7,903 bases of DNA from an uncultured Erythrobacteraceae bacterium (GTDB taxonomy: Bacteria > Pseudomonadota > Alphaproteobacteria > Sphingomonadales > Sphingomonadaceae): assembly GCA_950071875.1 (NCBI GenBank), contig CATMNW010000100.1:1-7903 (forward strand). The letters run 5' to 3'. Under the pieces are notes generated by a model that made no database searches, had not been told where the DNA came from, and saw only the letters and a list, made by a program, of their open reading frames with translations. Below, piece after piece: positions 1 through 5,555 of this stretch (position 1 is its first letter; each line of letters opens with the position of its first letter). The translations under genes were made by a program, and so were the position numbers.

Positions 1-180
1 AATCGGCGCCCAGCCGATAGTTATGGCCAGTGCGTGGCTTATCTCGACGACTACATGCAAAGGGCGACGGCGAGTGCCGGGTCTGTACAGTATGCGCAGG
101 GCGGCCAGTACATGCTCGTACCCGTAACTGTCGCCGTGCCGCAGAAGGCCGTCTATCGCGATGGTACGCCCGTTCGCTAA
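1..180 (+). CDS. C-terminal end of an unidentified protein (5' end outside window)
   Basis: An open frame runs from the first base of the window to a TAA at 178-180 and gives the last 59 residues of a protein. Codon third positions are mostly G or C, and the composition looks like a real protein: a segment with SYGQCVAYLDDYM, then GGQYMLVPVTVAVPQ, ending in DGTPVR. The 'MLVPV.V.VPQ' strand preceded by an acidic, tyrosine-rich stretch recalls the C-terminus of small envelope proteins with a glycine-zipper domain found in sphingomonads. That is a faint resemblance from memory, not an assignment. The gene converges on the usher gene and their stop codons overlap in the tetranucleotide CTAA (177-180). 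The opposite strand here is open in one frame but has no ATG, signal peptide or ribosome binding site, so the plus strand is the better call. Function unknown. Confidence 0.6.
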   Translation, partial: NRRPADSYGQCVAYLDDYMQRATASAGSVQYAQGGQYMLVPVTVAVPQKAVYRDGTPVR

Positions 181-2588
181 TTGCTGAGGGCGATTGTCCG
201 CGAAGTGCAGCGCAAGGCGACTTCCGGCATATCGAAGCTCTCGAGGTCGATTTCGGGCAGTGTGCTGCGACATTCGGAGCCCAGGTCCGGCGCTGGTACG
301 ATATATTCGTCCTGGGAGAGCCCGTTGAAATCGACGAGGCCATCGAAGGCGACCATGTATTCGCGCCCCGAAGGCATCGCCACGATAGTGGATCCGACCG
401 GCAAAGGCTCGCCCTGTCCATCCGTGACCCGCAGAAGGACCGAGCGGTAAGCCTCGATATCCATGTCGACCAGCACCACTCCGCCGCGTGCCGCCTGCAT
501 CCGGCGGAAGGTCGAGCGGGCGACAGACTCAGCAGGAAGCTTGTCGGGAGCGACATCGAATTTCATCGGTACCAGCGGGGTGACACGAGCGACGAGCAGG
601 CGGCCGCCTTTGTCGGACTTTCCAACTTCTCGGTGTTCGTGGGTCACCATTACCCCGCCGACATTGCCCGTGCGGACCAGAGCATAGGCCTCGGACGAAC
701 GATCGCGTGCGAAGATCCGCTTGTCTGCAATGACCAAGGATCCATCGACACGAGCCCGCCCCGCTGCATTGCCGTTCGAGTATTCGGCATCGGCAGAAAA
801 GCGTGCGAACGGCGCCCGGTAAGCTACGGTGCCGGCCAGCCTCTCTGAACGACCAAGGCTCGCGTGAGCGGCATATCCGACCTGGCCCACTTCGCTGTCA
901 GGACGGAAGAAACTGAATTGTCCTGCGACCTTTTCTGCACGACTGTGCCGAACTGAGGCGCTAGCGCTACTGCGTGGGCCGAAGCGTACGTTAAGATTGA
1001 GGCCGGCAATGAACTCAGCCTCACCGTCGCTCTTGCGATAGCTGACATCACCAGTCAGCGTCATCCGTTTGTTGAGCTCATGGCGAGCCGCCGCGCGTAG
1101 CACAGTGGTGGTGCTGGCACGGCGTGCGACGAGTGGCTCAGCCGGTTTCGACAGTCTCGTGGCCGAAAACTGCAAGCGCGTGGTGGACGCAAGGTCGAAG
1201 TCCACTGAGCCAATAAGTTGGCGTGGGACGCGGCCATCACCTGATTGTGTGGCAATGTCACGATATCCGGAAGAGGGCATTACGGCTTCCAAGCGAGCCG
1301 AAATACCGCGTCCCGAGGATTCCACTCCCCCGCGAACGAGCATGCCCGATGACGACAAGGTATTGCTATACCGCACTTCGCCGTATGCCAGCGCTATTTT
1401 GGCGATAGTTGCCTGAGCCTGCGCACCGACGTTCCATACGCCGTTTCCGGCCTCCCCAGATACGCCTACGGAGAGCGACTTGGTAAGCCCTCTCCGTACA
1501 AGGAACGTCCCTACCAGGTCGCGGTAGTCGTTACTGATGGTCCCGTAACGTCTTCGCACCCACCCCATCGTGGCTCCCCATTCGGTAAGCCCCTTATCGA
1601 GAAGGTCAGGCGCGATATAAATCTGCGTCGTCTGGATGGTCTCGCGACCAAGCTCGTCCTTGAGGACTACCGAGACCTCGCCGCGACCTGCCGCCATCGG
1701 AATGCTGTGCACCCGGAATTCGCCGGCCTCGATATCTGCGGCTTCGAACCGCCTGTCGTTCACGATCAGGTCGACAGAGGTAGGCACCGCTACCTGGCCG
1801 TCGAACTGGGGAAGGGGGTTGGTGATGATATCCGGCCGAAGCGCGTAATCGGTTCCGATCTGAAGCCCGCCCACCCGTAACGGGCGCTGGCCTTCACTTC
1901 CATCACTGATGATGTCCCCGGCCCGAACCACGACAGCCTTGTTCGGGATGGCGAATGTCGCGGTCGTATCCAGCCGTACCAGCGTGGAACGATCTATCCC
2001 GGGCTGTGATCGATAGGTGAATGCACCGCCTAGGTTGAAGTTGCCGTAGGTAACCCGCGGCGCGATATACGCGCCCGCCTGGGCTTTCCCGCCGGAATAC
2101 GATGCGGAGAGGCTGTAGTCCACGATCCCGGCCAGCAAAGGCGCCTTGTCGCCCGGATCATAGTTGCGCCGCGCAACATTCACGTTGTTCGGTCCATCAC
2201 CCTTGCGGAAGTTTTTGACGGTAAGCCGCTGCGTAATGCGATCGAATGCGAATTCTGCGATTTCGATGTCCGACAGCTTTACGAACCCGGTCGCTCCCAA
2301 TTCGACGGGCAGGCCTACCGTTTCGGCACTTTCGGCAAGGATGGCCAAATCGCCGTCGACCCATTTGAGTTCGACCATGCGCTTCGATTCAACGCCATCG
2401 ACTACGATTACACTCAGTCCCGGACCCTCCTGCTCGGCAATAACTGCCTTCTGGAGGGTAAGGTCTTTTTCGATAGCGAATGGGTCGGCGGATTGGGCCT
2501 GAAGCGACACGGGAGCCGAGAGGGCCCCCGTTGCAACCAAACCGGCTGCAAAGAGTGGTTTAGCCGCAGGAAGCAGGGACCTGGACAT
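177..2588 (-). CDS. Fimbrial outer-membrane usher protein, Csu-type (CsuD-like)
   Basis: This 803-residue protein has the usual length of an archaic-type usher. The usher is a gated 24-strand barrel in the outer membrane that receives chaperone-subunit complexes and threads the growing pilus out. Residues 1-32 are a Sec signal peptide (hydrophobic core LFAAGLVATGALSA, likely cut after LQA). Residues about 35-145 fit the periplasmic N-domain. Alternating beta-strand sequence follows. The plug is recognisable at about 255-325: PLPQFDGQVAVPTSVDLIVN, then FRVHSIPMAAGRGEV and KDELGRETIQTTQIYIAPDLL. More barrel strands run to about 675. A C-terminal sandwich at about 705-760 carries the typical 'GEPLPVGS ... 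FDGLVDFNGL' pattern. Two cysteines near the end (773 and 794) could form a disulfide. The ATG start lies inside the last codons of the chaperone gene (29-base overlap), with only a weak GAAG upstream, so translation is probably coupled. A later start would lose the signal peptide. The family call is firm; the csuD name is by analogy. Confidence 0.93.
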   Translation of the reverse strand: MSRSLLPAAKPLFAAGLVATGALSAPVSLQAQSADPFAIEKDLTLQKAVIAEQEGPGLSVIVVDGVESKRMVELKWVDGDLAILAESAETVGLPVELGATGFVKLSDIEIAEFAFDRITQRLTVKNFRKGDGPNNVNVARRNYDPGDKAPLLAGIVDYSLSASYSGGKAQAGAYIAPRVTYGNFNLGGAFTYRSQPGIDRSTLVRLDTTATFAIPNKAVVVRAGDIISDGSEGQRPLRVGGLQIGTDYALRPDIITNPLPQFDGQVAVPTSVDLIVNDRRFEAADIEAGEFRVHSIPMAAGRGEVSVVLKDELGRETIQTTQIYIAPDLLDKGLTEWGATMGWVRRRYGTISNDYRDLVGTFLVRRGLTKSLSVGVSGEAGNGVWNVGAQAQATIAKIALAYGEVRYSNTLSSSGMLVRGGVESSGRGISARLEAVMPSSGYRDIATQSGDGRVPRQLIGSVDFDLASTTRLQFSATRLSKPAEPLVARRASTTTVLRAAARHELNKRMTLTGDVSYRKSDGEAEFIAGLNLNVRFGPRSSASASVRHSRAEKVAGQFSFFRPDSEVGQVGYAAHASLGRSERLAGTVAYRAPFARFSADAEYSNGNAAGRARVDGSLVIADKRIFARDRSSEAYALVRTGNVGGVMVTHEHREVGKSDKGGRLLVARVTPLVPMKFDVAPDKLPAESVARSTFRRMQAARGGVVLVDMDIEAYRSVLLRVTDGQGEPLPVGSTIVAMPSGREYMVAFDGLVDFNGLSQDEYIVPAPDLGSECRSTLPEIDLESFDMPEVALRCTSRTIALSN

Positions 2589-3297
2589 TGCGGACTTCGC
2601 CGTCGATGCGGGCGTTGAGGGTCAGCGGACCAGCCGGACAGCCGGCAGGCAATGACCACTCGAGCCACGACCCACCATGTACGTAATGAAGCGAGGCGCC
2701 CTCGATTTCTACCGGCGTGTTAACCCCGTTCGTGAGGGCCAAACTTACCATACGGGCGCTTTGCTGGCCGAGGTTGGCTACGCGCAGGGTGTTGCCCTTG
2801 ACGGACCAGTCCAACTGGGCCGGTTCGACCGAAGCGCGATCGAGGAAGAGCGGGATTGTAAATCTAATACGCGTCATCGCGGTGCCGTTCTGCGCCAGAT
2901 CGGGATCGGGCAGCTGGTCGACGGCTACACGGTAGCGGCGCTCACCTGCAGGCGGGAGCGGGCGACGCTGGACGCGGAAAAACTGGGTTTCGCCAGGCTG
3001 GATTACCACGATCGAGGGCGAAACGAGTACGTCGGTGGTCGACGAGTATACATCTTCGCCATTGGCCTGGGTCCATTCGAAAGCGCGAACCTGAATACCG
3101 ATGGGTCGGTCCGAGGGGTTGACGACGCGCAGGGTCTCGTGGACCTGCGCGCCGTCAAGCTCGAGCCTCAAGGGGGCGATCGTGACACGTGCCGATGGAA
3201 CAGCCGACTGAGCGGCTGAAGCCTCTTGAGCCTGCACAGGCACCGCCGGAATGGCGAGCGAAAGCGCGGCAAAAGCTGATGCGATACGTGCATTCAT
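2560..3297 (-). CDS. Periplasmic pilus assembly chaperone, Csu-type (CsuC/PapD-like)
   Basis: A 245-residue periplasmic chaperone with two immunoglobulin-like domains. It caps each pilin by donor-strand complementation and hands it to the usher. Residues 1-23 are a signal peptide (ASAFAALSLAIPAVPVQA, then Q). Domain 1 (about 33-135) shows 'VTIAPLRLEL', 'LRVVNPSDRPIGIQVRAFEW' and the donor-strand region PGETQFFRVQRR at about 101-112. 'YRVAVDQLP' leads into domain 2 (about 145-245). Cysteines 220 and 244 near the end could pair. The frame can be extended three codons to a TTG at 3304-3306, but the Shine-Dalgarno-like AGGG (3307-3310) directly abuts that codon and is 9 bases from the ATG at 3295-3297, so the ATG is chosen. 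The gene follows the major pilin by 51 bases, overlaps the usher start by 29 bases, and is probably co-transcribed with both. Confidence 0.93.
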   Translation of the reverse strand: MNARIASAFAALSLAIPAVPVQAQEASAAQSAVPSARVTIAPLRLELDGAQVHETLRVVNPSDRPIGIQVRAFEWTQANGEDVYSSTTDVLVSPSIVVIQPGETQFFRVQRRPLPPAGERRYRVAVDQLPDPDLAQNGTAMTRIRFTIPLFLDRASVEPAQLDWSVKGNTLRVANLGQQSARMVSLALTNGVNTPVEIEGASLHYVHGGSWLEWSLPAGCPAGPLTLNARIDGEVRNVQVPASCG

Positions 3298-3306
3298 GAA
3301 ACGCAA

Positions 3307-3310
3307 CCCT
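3307..3310 (-). promoter_or_regulatory. Ribosome binding site of the chaperone gene (decides the start)
   Basis: On the minus strand AGGG lies 9 bases before ATG 3297-3295. It is immediately next to the alternative TTG (3306-3304), which it therefore cannot serve. Confidence 0.55.
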
Positions 3311-3320
3311 GTTTAAAGGT

Positions 3321-3340
3321 CGGCGAGCCTCGACCCGCCG
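3321..3340 (-). other. GC-rich hairpin between pilin and chaperone genes
   Basis: In minus-strand RNA, CGGCG (3340-3336) pairs with CGCCG (3325-3321). A G-U and a G-C pair extend the stem to 7 bp around a 6-base loop. It sits 8 bases after the pilin stop codon and is not followed by a T-run, so it is not a classical terminator. Hairpins at this place in pilus operons can stabilise the upstream pilin message or reduce read-through. That role is an inference. Confidence 0.4.
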
Positions 3341-3348
3341 CCCGAGGA

Positions 3349-3834
3349 TCAGAAGGTGATGGTGACTGCGACCGAGTCGGAGTAGCTGTCAGCCGTGACG
3401 TTGGCCGCCGACGACGGGATACGTCCGCCGATGGTCATCGATTGGGCGGTACCGTTGCCGGTGCCAGCAGCTACAGCGGTTCCAACCGGAACAATGGTGC
3501 CCGAGCTCGGAACGCCGAGATAGAGGTCGTACGGGATGAAATCGCCGTTGGTGCCGCCGACCATACGACGCTGACCGCTGTTTTCGTTGTTACCGCCAGC
3601 CAGGTTGATGTTGTAATCTGCGCCATCAGTGCAGGTAATGGACATCGAGGTGCTGGTGTCGTGATCCGCGCCGGCGAGAACGCCAAGGCCGGTCCACGAA
3701 AGCGTGGCATCCGAAACTTCACACGATTCGGCAACGGTGGCCTGTACCGTCAGGGTCGACGAGTTGGTGCCTGCGACTGCGGGCGTGGTAACGAGCATAC
3801 CGGCGCCTGCGGCGACCAGAATCAACTTACGCAT
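3349..3834 (-). CDS. Spore coat U (SCPU) domain pilin subunit, probable major pilin
   Basis: A 161-residue secreted subunit with the spore-coat-U fold used by Csu pili. Residues 1-21 are a signal peptide ending PAVA before GTNSS. The mature N-terminus (SSTLTVQATVAES) has the alternating hydrophobic residues expected of a donor strand. Cys38 and Cys68 are placed like the conserved disulfide of the family. The middle carries 'GQRRMVG' and 'YDLYLGVPSSGTIV', and the end is 'DSYSDSVAVTITF', the typical closing beta strand with terminal Phe. The protein is rich in Gly, Thr, Ser and Ala, as major pilins often are. An excellent AGGAG lies 9 bases before the ATG. The hairpin after its stop also fits high expression, hence the inference that this is the main shaft subunit. 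Confidence 0.9.
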   Translation of the reverse strand: MRKLILVAAGAGMLVTTPAVAGTNSSTLTVQATVAESCEVSDATLSWTGLGVLAGADHDTSTSMSITCTDGADYNINLAGGNNENSGQRRMVGGTNGDFIPYDLYLGVPSSGTIVPVGTAVAAGTGNGTAQSMTIGGRIPSSAANVTADSYSDSVAVTITF

Positions 3835-3843
3835 TGTATTGTT

Positions 3844-3848
3844 CTCCT
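3844..3848 (-). promoter_or_regulatory. Strong ribosome binding site of the major pilin gene
   Basis: AGGAG on the minus strand, 9 bases before ATG 3834-3832. It is the best Shine-Dalgarno match among the pilus genes of the window. Confidence 0.7.
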
Positions 3849-3888
3849 AAACCCAGTTCCAAGCGGGTGATTCGGTTTCTACGTAGGC

Positions 3889-3910
3889 CCGGTATAAAAA
3901 CGGTTAAGGT
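3889..3910 (-). promoter_or_regulatory. Putative promoter/operator motif ahead of the major pilin
   Basis: The minus strand reads ACCTTAA, 7 bases, then TATACCGG. The same two blocks occur before the other SCPU gene at 4525-4544 with a 5-base spacer. TATACC (3896-3891) could be a -10 element, which would give a leader of about 50 bases. No good -35 box is seen 16-18 bases upstream, so ACCTTAA may instead be a regulator site. The motif match is seen directly; the promoter role is inferred. Confidence 0.35.
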
Positions 3911-3928
3911 GCGCCACTTCTGGCGCCC
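3909..3928 (-). terminator. Hairpin between the two SCPU genes, possible weak terminator
   Basis: GCGCCA (3911-3916) and TGGCGC (3921-3926) form a perfect 6-bp stem with a 4-base loop, with an added G-C pair beyond one mismatch. In minus-strand RNA a run of five U follows about 10 bases later (3900-3896). That spacing is longer than in a normal intrinsic terminator. It could weakly end the upstream subunit transcript or protect its 3' end. Confidence 0.3.
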
Positions 3929-3944
3929 GATGAGGGACCCGAAA

Positions 3945-3976
3945 GCGCGGAAAACTGCGCGGAAAAGCTGCTTTTC
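3945..3976. repeat. Tandem GCGCGGAAAA repeat followed by a 15-base palindrome
   Basis: GCGCGGAAAA occurs at 3945-3954 and again at 3957-3966, two bases apart. It runs directly into GAAAAGCTGCTTTTC (3962-3976), whose 7-base arms are exact reverse complements around one central base. The block is noncoding, 31 bases beyond the stop of the upstream subunit. It may be an operator or a 3' UTR structure; function unknown. Confidence 0.5.
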
Positions 3977-4006
3977 ATGGTTAACAAGGCGTTTCGCGCC
4001 CGTTGC

Positions 4007-4507
4007 TCAGAACTCGATCGTGACCGTGACCTGATCTTCGTAGGTGCCCGAAACGGGCATCCCGTCGAATGTCATTTCTCCATAGACCAGGTAGGTAATA
4101 CGACCCGTCGCGCCCGAATTGCCACGCACCTTGCCCGCGTTGCGGTCAGTCCAGGGTCGTGAATAGCCTGCGTCCGAATAAAGCGCATAACGGATGTATG
4201 CGCTATTCGCGGGATTATACATGCGGCGGTTTGCCCCAAGGCTATGAAGCCCGCGATCCATCGAGATGGTGAAGTCGAGATCGGCCGTACATTGTACATC
4301 GACTGCGCCAACCGATCGGATTGCCCCGCTTGTGCCGATGATCAACCCAAATACAACATCGGTGGTAGATAGCGTGCAGCCATCCACGATGGACACTGCA
4401 AGCTCAAGTTCGCCTGAATTCGGGCGCGACTGTGCGTGCGCCGGTGCGGCAGCGCAAGACAGGCCAAACCCTATGGGCAACAGGAGCGATGAAAGACTGA
4501 AACGCAT
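4007..4507 (-). CDS. Spore coat U (SCPU) domain subunit, first gene of the pilus cluster
   Basis: A 166-residue secreted single-domain SCPU protein. Residues 1-25 are a signal peptide (SLLLPIGFGLSCAAAPAHA, then Q). The mature N-terminus 'GELELAVSIVDGC' fits a donor strand. Cys44 and Cys73 ('VDVQC') match the family disulfide. Further family marks are 'FTISMDRGLHSLGANRRM', 'YIRYALYSD', a 'PWTDR' segment, 'YLVYGEM' and the closing 'GTYEDQVTVTIEF'. It is shorter than two-domain tip adhesins such as CsuE, so it is probably a minor or adaptor subunit, or an alternative pilin. It begins 76 bases downstream of parB on the same strand. It lacks a clear Shine-Dalgarno sequence (best is ACGGA close to the ATG). 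Its start codon lies in the arm of an inverted repeat. Confidence 0.88.
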   Translation of the reverse strand: MRFSLSSLLLPIGFGLSCAAAPAHAQSRPNSGELELAVSIVDGCTLSTTDVVFGLIIGTSGAIRSVGAVDVQCTADLDFTISMDRGLHSLGANRRMYNPANSAYIRYALYSDAGYSRPWTDRNAGKVRGNSGATGRITYLVYGEMTFDGMPVSGTYEDQVTVTIEF

Positions 4508-4531
4508 ACCGGATCCGTAGAATTCCGGTAT
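4506..4531 (-). promoter_or_regulatory. Inverted repeat covering the start codon of the first SCPU gene
   Basis: ATACCGG (4506-4512) and CCGGTAT (4525-4531) are exact 7-base inverted repeats separated by 12 bases. The arm nearest the gene contains the first two bases of the ATG. If transcribed whole it would fold over the start codon. As DNA it could be an operator overlapping the putative -10 TATACC. Confidence 0.4.
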
Positions 4532-4544
4532 AGGTGCTTAAGGT
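4525..4544 (-). promoter_or_regulatory. Putative promoter/operator motif ahead of the first SCPU gene
   Basis: The minus strand reads ACCTTAA, 5 bases, then TATACCGG, matching both blocks found before the major pilin (3889-3910). If TATACC is a -10 element, the leader is only about 13-15 bases, which fits the lack of a clear ribosome binding site. The promoter role is inferred. Confidence 0.35.
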
Positions 4545-4569
4545 AAACAAAACCTTCGGGCGAGTCCCG
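4545..4569 (-). terminator. Weak intrinsic terminator after parB
   Basis: In minus-strand RNA, CGGG (4569-4566) pairs with CCCG (4560-4557) around ACUCG, followed by AAGG and UUUUGUUU (4552-4545). The stem is only 4 bp, so termination would be partial. It is the only terminator-like structure between the partition operon and the pilus cluster. Confidence 0.3.
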
Positions 4570-4583
4570 CACGGCCGGGAGGT

Positions 4584-5555
4584 CTAGATGTCCCCGCCCG
4601 TAAGCCTCTGACAGATAAGGTCTAATTGGTCCAAGGTGCGGTACCGTATGGTTACGCTTCCTGTGTTAGGCGAAGCGTCGGTCGCAATCTTCACAGGCAT
4701 CCCGAGAAATTCTTCGAGGTGTCCCTGAACCGCTGCAATGTCGGCATCGTTCTCGGCAACCTGGTTTTTGACCGATTTGGATGGAGCACTGTTGTTCGGC
4801 TGTTTGCGGCGCGTCAAAGCTTCCATTTCGCGCACGGACAGACCTTCGGATACCGCCTGCTTAGCCAGTTCGGTCGCGCCTTCTCGACCGACCAGCGCCC
4901 GTGCATGGCCCATAGATAAAGTTCCCTCCGCAACGAAGGCGAGCACTGTGTCAGGCAGCGAGAGAAGACGCTGGAAATTTGCAATGTGGCTGCGCGATTT
5001 GTCGACGAGCTTCGCTATTTCGGCCTGGGTCATGCCTTCATCATCGGCAAGTTTCTGATAGGCACGCGCTTCTTCGATCGGGTTGAGATCCTCACGTTGA
5101 AGGTTTTCGATCAAGGCGAGCGCCATCACCTCACGCTGGTCGAGGTCTCTTACGACCGCCGGGATTTCGTGAAGCCGGGCCTTCTGTGCTGCACGCCAGC
5201 GACGTTCGCCCGCCACAAGTCTGTAGCGGCCGGATCCCAATGGCGATACGATGATCGGTTGGATTACGCCACGTGCTGCAATTGAGGACGCAAGCGCGTC
5301 CAGCGCATCGGCATCGAAATGCGTACGGGGCTGCCCGGGGAGCGGCTCGATCTGCGCAACGGGTATGGATGCGAGGCCATCTGAAAGGGACTTTTGCGTG
5401 CTGGGGTCGCTATCGATCCCGTTATTGGCGGAATTCGCTTGCCTGACGAGCGGCTCTTCCCGGCGCGTCTCTCCGAGCAGAGCACCCAGCCCCTTACCCA
5501 GCTTCTTCTTCCTATCGATCTGTTTGGCTCCCGTATTTGCGTCGGACGTGCTCAT
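4584..5555 (-). CDS. parB: Chromosome partitioning protein ParB, parS-binding CTPase
   Basis: A 323-residue ParB/Spo0J protein that loads on parS, slides on DNA as a CTP-gated clamp and activates ParA. The basic N-terminal ParA-stimulating peptide is 'KKKLGKGLGALLG' (16-28). The CTP-binding region has 'PGQPRTHFD' (74-81), 'GERRWRA' (116-122) and 'ENLQREDLNP' (150-159). The parS-reading helix-turn-helix lies at about 175-200 (MTQAEIAKLVDKSRSHIANFQRLL). After a linker at about 248-268, the C-terminal dimerisation domain runs to the end. The start is the ATG at 5553-5555: it overlaps the parA stop as ATGA, has AAGGA 7 bases upstream, and gives the standard ParB N-terminus. A 25-codon extension upstream would run through parA and looks unlike ParB. 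All key motifs are intact. Its target sites are at 6404-6419 and 7333-7348. Confidence 0.97.
   Translation of the reverse strand: MSTSDANTGAKQIDRKKKLGKGLGALLGETRREEPLVRQANSANNGIDSDPSTQKSLSDGLASIPVAQIEPLPGQPRTHFDADALDALASSIAARGVIQPIIVSPLGSGRYRLVAGERRWRAAQKARLHEIPAVVRDLDQREVMALALIENLQREDLNPIEEARAYQKLADDEGMTQAEIAKLVDKSRSHIANFQRLLSLPDTVLAFVAEGTLSMGHARALVGREGATELAKQAVSEGLSVREMEALTRRKQPNNSAPSKSVKNQVAENDADIAAVQGHLEEFLGMPVKIATDASPNTGSVTIRYRTLDQLDLICQRLTGGDI

Noticed and set aside
1..176. A further pilus gene (tip adhesin) downstream of the usher on the minus strand
   Set aside because: The one open minus frame has no ATG, no signal peptide and no SCPU-like sequence. The plus-strand frame reads as a more natural protein.
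30..848. Plus-strand open frame (272 codons) opposite the usher
   Set aside because: It is arginine-rich, has no recognisable domain, and runs through both the convergent gene's frame and the usher gene. It is an antisense shadow.
3186..3191. CACGTG near the chaperone start as a parS
   Set aside because: The flanks GTGA and CCGA break the palindrome, so it is not a credible ParB site.
4508..4583. Replication origin elements near parB
   Set aside because: No DnaA-box-like TTATCCACA sequence was seen here or elsewhere in the window, and there is no AT-rich tract.
5269..5274. CACGTG within parB as a third parS
   Set aside because: Only the central six bases match; the flanks (GC before, CTG after) do not fit GTTTC/GAAAC.
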